Of a DNA stretch of 64,000 nt, positions 59,103 to 64,000 are shown piece after piece. The DNA is taken from positions 62,001 to 126,000 of the forward strand of contig NZ_JACHGL010000006.1 in assembly GCF_014207505.1 (NCBI RefSeq), read 5' to 3'. Under the pieces are notes generated by a model, which searched no databases, was not told where the DNA came from, and was given only the letters and a program-made list of their open reading frames with translations. The translations under genes were made by a program, and so were the position numbers. Every line of letters starts with the position of its first letter. Position 1 is the first letter of the stretch. The stretch comes from Leuconostoc carnosum. Lineage in GTDB: Bacteria; Bacillota; Bacilli; Lactobacillales; Lactobacillaceae.

Positions 59103-59972
59103 CTACCGCTTGTTGATTTTAAGCGTGCTACCAACCCCAACTTGCGATGTCACTTCAATTTGGAAATCTAATTTATCCAATATTAATTTAGCAAGATATA
59201 GACCCAAACCACTAGCTTTTTTATCTAATCGCCCATTATAGCCAGTAAACCCGTGGGCAAATAATCGCGGAATATCTTCTGCTAAAATACCAATACCTGT
59301 ATCCGATATTTTTATACCTTGATCAGATAATGTTATCGTAACCCGACCTCTATCTGTGTACTTCACTGCATTATTGATCACCTGTTCTAGTGCAACACCT
59401 AACCATCTCGCATCTGTTTTGAGTGTTACATCCCCAATAATTTCCACAGCAATGTTCTTCTGGATAAACTGTATCGCATACTTTTTTACTAGTCGATTTA
59501 GCAATGTGCGTCCATCCACTCGTTCAAATCTAAAATCAGTAGCAACATTATTAATACGCAGATATTCTAGCAAAATATTAAGATAATTTTCTAATGCAAA
59601 TGTCTGCTTTTTTAATTCTGGCAAACGGGTTTGCGCAACTAAGTCAATGCTAGCCAATGGTACTTTCATTTGATGACTCCAGATACGCATAATATCCAAA
59701 AATTCTTTCTCTTGTTGCGTACGGTGGGTTATTTCTGCCGTTAATTGTTGCATATCAGCTTGTAAATCACGTAAGATTTGTTGCGCTTTTTTAAAGGCTA
59801 AATAATCAAAAATTATATACACAACTAGTGTCAAAACTAATAATGCCCCTGCATTTCGTAACGGTGTCAATGGTAATTGCCACATCAAAAAGGTAAACCA
59901 GAAGCCCCCAAGTCCCATAAAAATAATCAATAATAAACTTAATCGTTTCTTTAAATACTCACCCCAAAACAT
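59103..59972 (-). CDS. BceS-type intramembrane-sensing histidine kinase
   Basis: This 289-residue kinase has two N-terminal membrane helices with almost no extracellular loop (about 9-27 and 37-57), as in BceS/PsdS. The phospho-acceptor His is in DIMRIWSHQMKVPLAS (about 104), the N-box is EQVINNAVKYT (about 203) and the G boxes are ISDTGIGI and KASGLGLYLAK. Such kinases sense flux through the partner BceAB transporter. The start overlaps the regulator stop by 14 bases and has a GGGTGGG upstream. Confidence 0.9.
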   Translation of the reverse strand: MFWGEYLKKRLSLLLIIFMGLGGFWFTFLMWQLPLTPLRNAGALLVLTLVVYIIFDYLAFKKAQQILRDLQADMQQLTAEITHRTQQEKEFLDIMRIWSHQMKVPLASIDLVAQTRLPELKKQTFALENYLNILLEYLRINNVATDFRFERVDGRTLLNRLVKKYAIQFIQKNIAVEIIGDVTLKTDARWLGVALEQVINNAVKYTDRGRVTITLSDQGIKISDTGIGILAEDIPRLFAHGFTGYNGRLDKKASGLGLYLAKLILDKLDFQIEVTSQVGVGSTLKINKR

Positions 59973-60612
59973 AGCCCACCCCACGCACTGTATGGATTTT
60001 ATCAAAATTAATTCGTACTAATTTTTTTCGTAAGCGCGCCATATTAACCTGCAATGTATTCTCGTCAATAAAGTCATTATTTTCCCATAGTTTAGACAAT
60101 AAAACTTCTTTTGGTACGACAACTGCGCCATATTCAAATAATGTTTGTAATAGTCGATTTTCCGTACTGGTTAAATCGACTTTGCCACTCTCACCAATTA
60201 ATTGATCATCAATCAATCGATAACCTGAAAAGACAAGTTCACGCGTACTAAAATCATAACTTCGTCTTAACAAAGCTTGAATCTTAGCACTCAGAACAAC
60301 TAAATTAAACGGTTTAGCAATAAAATCATCGGCTCCCATATTCATGGCCATAACCTGATTCATTTCATCATCAGCACTAGAAATAAAAATAATAGGTATT
60401 TTACTTATTTTTCGTAATTCTGTTGTCCAGTAAAAACCATTAAAATAAGGTAACGTAATATCCATCAATACTAGATCAGCATGCGTTTCAGTAATTTCTT
60501 GAACGACAGCACGAAAATTCAGTGCCGAAACGACGCTGAATTCATCAGATAATGCTAATTTTAAACTGGTGACGATGCTCTCATCATCTTCAACAATAAA
60601 TATTTTCTGCAT
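59959..60612 (-). CDS. BceR-type OmpR-family response regulator
   Basis: This 217-residue regulator has a receiver domain (KIFIVEDDES, phospho-Asp in DLVLMDITLPYFNG at about 51, Thr/Ser switch IFISSADD, Lys in FIAKPFNL) and a winged-helix domain from about residue 125 (LTSTENRLLQTLFEYGAVVVPKEVLL). The start is MQKIF, eight bases after the permease stop, with no clear site, implying coupling. It likely activates the operon through the TGACA-N4-TGTCA palindrome upstream of the ATPase gene. Confidence 0.92.
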   Translation of the reverse strand: MQKIFIVEDDESIVTSLKLALSDEFSVVSALNFRAVVQEITETHADLVLMDITLPYFNGFYWTTELRKISKIPIIFISSADDEMNQVMAMNMGADDFIAKPFNLVVLSAKIQALLRRSYDFSTRELVFSGYRLIDDQLIGESGKVDLTSTENRLLQTLFEYGAVVVPKEVLLSKLWENNDFIDENTLQVNMARLRKKLVRINFDKIHTVRGVGYVLG

Positions 60613-60619
60613 AACATCA

Positions 60620-62632
60620 TTATACTTGACGCTGTACAATCTTGACATAACTACGCGATGTGACTTTATAAATAATATAGTACAGCAAGATAATCACAAC
60701 AATCACAATTGCACTTACCGTTAACATCAATTGACTGTCAGCTACACCAAAGACAGTTAAAATTTTTGATACCATGACGTATGAACCAGCAAAATGAATC
60801 ACAGCAATAATAATTGGCGTGAAGAATAGTAAGCGAATTTGACTATTAATGGTTCGCGAAACTTCTTTTTTCGATAAACCGACTTCTTGCAAGATACGAA
60901 AGGCTTCTCGATCCTGTTCCCCTTCAGCAATCTGTTTATAATAAATAATTAAAGCTGCACCCAAAACAAATGTTAGCCCCAGAGTAAACCCAATAAATAG
61001 AAAGCCACTCAACGTACTGAGCGTTTCCTTTAAATAGCTATACCGATCAACACTGTATCGCGCCATATTCTCATCTGTCAATTTTGTAAAAGCATCGACT
61101 AGTTTGGCGCTATCCGTCTGATTAAGATTAATCAAGAATTGACGTATAGGTAATTGATAAGGGTCTCCGTCCCTAATCATACGATTTTGGCTATCAATTA
61201 ACTGTTGTACAACTTGATCATTGGCTGCCACAATAATAAAACTAGTATTCCCTGAATTAAATTGCGCTATTGGAAAATTTTTCAATGCGTCAGTTTGCCC
61301 ACGAACGACCAATTGATGACCAAACCACGTGATGCTGTCCGGATTAAAATGGCCATTATCATTGTGGATTAACACCTCATTTTTACCGATATTTGGTACA
61401 TTATTACCCATTTTAATTAATGTTTGCCGTGAAATAATCTGTACTGTTTGTGCGTTCTGTGCATCTGATTGAGTTATTTCTGTAATTTTAGGGTGGCTGC
61501 TATCGTTCACTTTGACACTTTGACTACCAAAATCAACATATGAAATGCCCTTAGTAATTGATACATTTGATTGCTGTGCAGCAGTTGCCACGGCCCTATT
61601 GAACTGCTTTTCAGATGGTAGGCTGTCTTTAGACGACATCTCTTCGCCACTATGCTGCCCCAATGCGTTTAAGGTTGTTGTATAAGGCATATTTTTTAAT
61701 GTGGCTTGACTCACCCCAACTTGTAACATGACAGTGGTAACTAATGTCACGATTGTCATAGTAATTAATATCGTAATATTCCCTAGCCCAATTGCATTTT
61801 GTTTCATACGATATAACATTGCATTTGTTGTAATAAATTTTTCGGGTCGATAATAACGTCGACCTTTCTTTTGGCGTTGCAAGTACCAAATCGTAAAGGT
61901 CATATAAAATAAATAGGTGCCTGCAATAACTAACAGAACTGAAATAGCAAACATTTTAACTGCCGTTTCACCACTTTTAACAGTCACTGCCATATAGTAC
62001 CCGATAGCTAATAATAAAACCCCTAAGAATGCTAATTTTACTCGTGCTTTTGGTTCACGCTCGCCTTTATTTTCAGAATGAAGTAATGACAAACTGGAAT
62101 TGTGACGAATAGTCCACGATACAACAATTCCCAATAATATAAAAGTTATTCCAGTGACAGCCAATGGTTCAAGAATAGACAAAATAGTCAATGACAAGTT
62201 AAATACATGTCCACCTAAAATCGTCACAAAAATCAAAAAAAGAAATTTAGCCAAACTAATACCAAATACCAAACCAATTCCCATTGTAAATAAAAACAGC
62301 ATGCCTAACTCATATAAAGCCACGATTGTAATTTGTCGTTTCCCTAGTCCTAGTACATCATATAAGCCAAATTCTCGTGACCGTTTTTTCAACAAAAACC
62401 GATAGGCATAAACACTAATATCAATTGAAAAAGGTGCTAATATTGCTAAACCAACCATTAAAATCATTGAAACTGTTTTTGGTTGGATTTGTAGTTGATT
62501 TAATTCGGGCGAAAAAGCAATCGCAGCCAACACATACGACATCACAAACATCGTACTAGTCGCTAACAAAAAAGGTAAAAAGTTCTTAAATGATTGCCTG
62601 ATATTTCGGGCTGCTAGTTTCAGATAAAACAT
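60620..62632 (-). CDS. BceB-type FtsX permease (peptide-antibiotic resistance)
   Basis: This 670-residue membrane protein has ten predicted helices in the BceB arrangement: an N-terminal set, an FtsX-like core and a large extracellular domain of about 200 residues (about 320-530) between helices 7 and 8 that binds the antimicrobial peptide-lipid complex. Start FYLKLAARNIRQSFKNFLPFLLA is typical. It frees lipid II cycle intermediates from bacitracin- or lantibiotic-type peptides and signals to BceS. It lies one base after the ATPase stop. Confidence 0.92.
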   Translation of the reverse strand: MFYLKLAARNIRQSFKNFLPFLLATSTMFVMSYVLAAIAFSPELNQLQIQPKTVSMILMVGLAILAPFSIDISVYAYRFLLKKRSREFGLYDVLGLGKRQITIVALYELGMLFLFTMGIGLVFGISLAKFLFLIFVTILGGHVFNLSLTILSILEPLAVTGITFILLGIVVSWTIRHNSSLSLLHSENKGEREPKARVKLAFLGVLLLAIGYYMAVTVKSGETAVKMFAISVLLVIAGTYLFYMTFTIWYLQRQKKGRRYYRPEKFITTNAMLYRMKQNAIGLGNITILITMTIVTLVTTVMLQVGVSQATLKNMPYTTTLNALGQHSGEEMSSKDSLPSEKQFNRAVATAAQQSNVSITKGISYVDFGSQSVKVNDSSHPKITEITQSDAQNAQTVQIISRQTLIKMGNNVPNIGKNEVLIHNDNGHFNPDSITWFGHQLVVRGQTDALKNFPIAQFNSGNTSFIIVAANDQVVQQLIDSQNRMIRDGDPYQLPIRQFLINLNQTDSAKLVDAFTKLTDENMARYSVDRYSYLKETLSTLSGFLFIGFTLGLTFVLGAALIIYYKQIAEGEQDREAFRILQEVGLSKKEVSRTINSQIRLLFFTPIIIAVIHFAGSYVMVSKILTVFGVADSQLMLTVSAIVIVVIILLYYIIYKVTSRSYVKIVQRQV

Positions 62633-62633
62633 A

Positions 62634-63386
62634 TCAGTTGCCCCCTAAAATAGTACTCATTGCCAAATTAATTTCTTTATTGAACTCACTCACACTGCGT
62701 TCAGCACGATACAATTGATGATAAATCATCCCATCTTTAATAAACAAGACACGTTTGGCATGACTAGCAACTACGCTTGAATGTGTCACCATTAAAATCG
62801 TTTGTCCTTGATCGTTTATTTTTTCAAACAAATTGAGTAAACGATCAGAATTTTTAGAATCCAAGGCCGCTGTTGGTTCGTCCCCTAGTACCAAATCAGG
62901 CTTTGTCATCAAAGCACGTGCCACTGCCACACGTTGCTTCTGACCACCAGATAATTCAAAGGGTTGTTTGTTTAATAATTCAGAAATATTGAGCTGTGGC
63001 GCCAACATATCAAGCCGCATTTTCATAGCTTGTACAGTTTCTCGATTCAATACCAATGGTAAATAGATATTATCTCGTACATTCAATGTATCCAACAAAT
63101 TAAAATCTTGAAAAACAAATCCCAGATGCTCACGTCTAAATTTTGCAAGATCGTTTTCTTTAATGTTTGTAATATTTGTTCCGTTTAACAACACCTGTCC
63201 ATGTGTTGACCGTTCTAATGTGGCTAATATATTCAATAATGTTGTTTTCCCACTACCCGATTCACCCATAATCGCAATATACTCCCCGTTGTCGACACTA
63301 AAATCCACATCGCGTAATGCAATCGTTGTTTTATTTGAAAATCGTGTTTTAAAAACTTTCTCAACGTGATTAACTTCTAATAACAT
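62634..63386 (-). CDS. BceA-type ABC ATPase
   Basis: This 250-residue ATPase of the MacB/LolD-like group has Walker [13 protein letters not shown] (about 38), Q-loop VFQDFNLLDT, signature ELSGGQKQRVAVARAL (about 142) and Walker B LVLGDEPTAALDS. H-loop MVTHS. The start is MLLEVNHVEKVF with GGAGG seven bases upstream; the longer frame extends into the promoter. It powers the BceB permease downstream. Confidence 0.93.
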   Translation of the reverse strand: MLLEVNHVEKVFKTRFSNKTTIALRDVDFSVDNGEYIAIMGESGSGKTTLLNILATLERSTHGQVLLNGTNITNIKENDLAKFRREHLGFVFQDFNLLDTLNVRDNIYLPLVLNRETVQAMKMRLDMLAPQLNISELLNKQPFELSGGQKQRVAVARALMTKPDLVLGDEPTAALDSKNSDRLLNLFEKINDQGQTILMVTHSSVVASHAKRVLFIKDGMIYHQLYRAERSVSEFNKEINLAMSTILGGN

Positions 63387-63445
63387 AACTATTCCTCCAA
63401 TATAGTAACTATTATGACTTAAATTGGGTACCAATGAGCTGACAA

Positions 63446-63474
63446 ATTTTACTATAGCCTGACAAAATTGTCAG
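63446..63474 (-). promoter_or_regulatory. BceR-like operator and promoter of the bce-type operon
   Basis: CTGACAAAATTGTCAG (63459-63474) is a perfect palindrome with the TGACA-N4-TGTCA spacing of BceR-type boxes. A TATAGT/TAAAAT -10 region lies about 10-20 bases downstream on the minus strand, the proper place for an activator. Confidence 0.65.
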
Positions 63475-63530
63475 ATTAGCGTATGACAAAGCAACACATT
63501 CTCATTCGTTATATATGATTAAATATTCAT

Positions 63531-63583
63531 TTGACAAGATGTTATCTTTCTTGTTATAGTTTACTGGTTAATTAACTAGTAAA
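63531..63583 (+). promoter_or_regulatory. Promoter with tandem AdcR-like boxes
   Basis: TTGACA and TATAGT are 18 bases apart. TTTACTGGTTAA (63560-63571) and TTAACTAGTAAA (63572-63583) each match the AdcR consensus TTAACYRGTTAA with one mismatch and abut directly, overlapping the -10 end and start site. Confidence 0.75.
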
Positions 63584-63599
63584 CTATAGAGGCCTCATC

Positions 63600-64000
63600 A
63601 TGTCACAATCAGATAACATTATTCAGGAACTCAACACATTTGTCCAAACGTACGCAGCAAATTCTGAGTTCATTCGCACCACCGCTGCACAGCAAATTAA
63701 TGCGACTCAAGCGCATCTACTGATGCTGTTACAATCAAATAACGCAACTAACAGTATATTAGCTGAAAAGATGAATCTCACCAAACCAGCGATTACCAAA
63801 GCAATTAAGAATCTAACTGCACATGGTTACGTTACCGCAACACAGGATGCTAATGATAAACGCAGTGTTAACTATGCGCTAACACCCGAAGGCATTCAAT
63901 TAGCTTTGCAGCACCAACAGTCACATCAAGATTTGCACCAAACCATTGATCACACAATTGCTGGTTTTGAACCACAACAGCAACAAACTATCATTGAATT
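63600..64000 (+). CDS. adcR: MarR-family regulator, probable AdcR (zinc), 3' end missing
   Basis: The first 133 codons are present. The winged helix is ATNSILAEKMNLTKPAITKAIKNLTAHGYV, close to the AdcR sequence of streptococci, followed by DANDKRSVNYALTPEGIQLA and a His-rich helix (QHQQSHQDLHQTIDH) where AdcR has zinc ligands. The His of TQAHLLMLL also aligns with an AdcR ligand, while the Cys/Glu ligands appear not conserved. GAGG precedes the ATG. With the AdcR-like boxes in its own promoter, zinc-dependent autorepression is probable; adcCBA would be expected beyond the edge. Confidence 0.85.
   Translation, partial: MSQSDNIIQELNTFVQTYAANSEFIRTTAAQQINATQAHLLMLLQSNNATNSILAEKMNLTKPAITKAIKNLTAHGYVTATQDANDKRSVNYALTPEGIQLALQHQQSHQDLHQTIDHTIAGFEPQQQQTIIE

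Noticed and set aside
1-64000. CRISPR arrays, rRNA genes or complete insertion sequences
   Set aside because: No regularly spaced repeats, no rRNA segments and no transposase-like proteins were seen on either strand.

Overview
The window is chromosomal DNA of a low-GC lactic acid bacterium, almost certainly Leuconostoc or a close relative. The NAD(P)-type glucose-6-phosphate dehydrogenase at 50494-51954 is, from memory, nearly the L. mesenteroides enzyme with scattered substitutions, and an L-2-hydroxyisocaproate-type dehydrogenase and oppDFBCA order fit as well. The gdpP / rpsR-ssb-rpsF block at the left edge and an exact parS match at 15807-15822 suggest an origin-proximal location.

Layout. 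1-8.6 kb: partial gdpP, the rpsF-ssb-rpsR operon with a candidate S6:S18 autoregulatory leader, pepV, and a T-box-controlled operon with an apparent Met specifier (SAM hydrolase, ECF S-component, double EcfA ATPase, EcfT). 8.7-12.3 kb: alcohol dehydrogenase, gltX and a VOC protein. 12.8-15.8 kb: a TrpXYZ-type ABC transporter preceded by a 15-codon leader peptide with tandem Trp codons and a complete attenuator (anti-antiterminator, antiterminator, terminator). This is the most interesting element of the window. 15.8-20.6 kb: an AT-rich accessory island between two copies of a terminator/parS-like palindrome plus ldh segment. The left ldh copy is a pseudogene, the right copy is intact. The island holds a small secreted protein and a five-gene ABC export/immunity-like operon, with a scar of a nucleoside-permease gene at its right edge. 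21.5-25.3 kb: nucleoside ABC transporter (ATPase and two permeases, no binding protein in the window).

25.6-35.2 kb: KtrAB potassium uptake, a matrixin-like protease, OsmC/PadR, a 14-TM drug exporter behind a 19-bp inverted repeat, an atypical flavin disulfide oxidoreductase, and small regulators with a PadR/membrane-protein pair. 35.2-39.6 kb: argCJBD behind two ARG-box-like sites. 39.6-44.8 kb: tRNA-Asn, pyrimidine-dimer glycosylase, small membrane proteins, an XRE regulator, tRNA-Ser with a possible prophage scar, recQ and a histidine phosphatase. 45.0-52.0 kb: LysR with a divergent YeiH transporter, an NhaC-family transporter under a second T-box (apparent Tyr specifier), an MFS exporter and zwf. 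52.0-52.5 kb is decayed DNA with a 5'-nucleotidase C-terminus. 52.5-64.0 kb: DUF6176 protein, oppDFBCA, a BceABRS-type antimicrobial-peptide module with a matching palindrome, and the start of a MarR gene behind AdcR-like zinc boxes.

A recurrent theme is amino-acid sensing by RNA: a Trp leader peptide (Trp import), a Met T-box (SAM recycling and ECF import), a Tyr T-box (NhaC-type import) and ARG boxes (arginine synthesis), beside an oligopeptide importer and the dipeptidase PepV. Both substrate-binding proteins in the window lack a lipobox and appear to be anchored by an N-terminal membrane helix.
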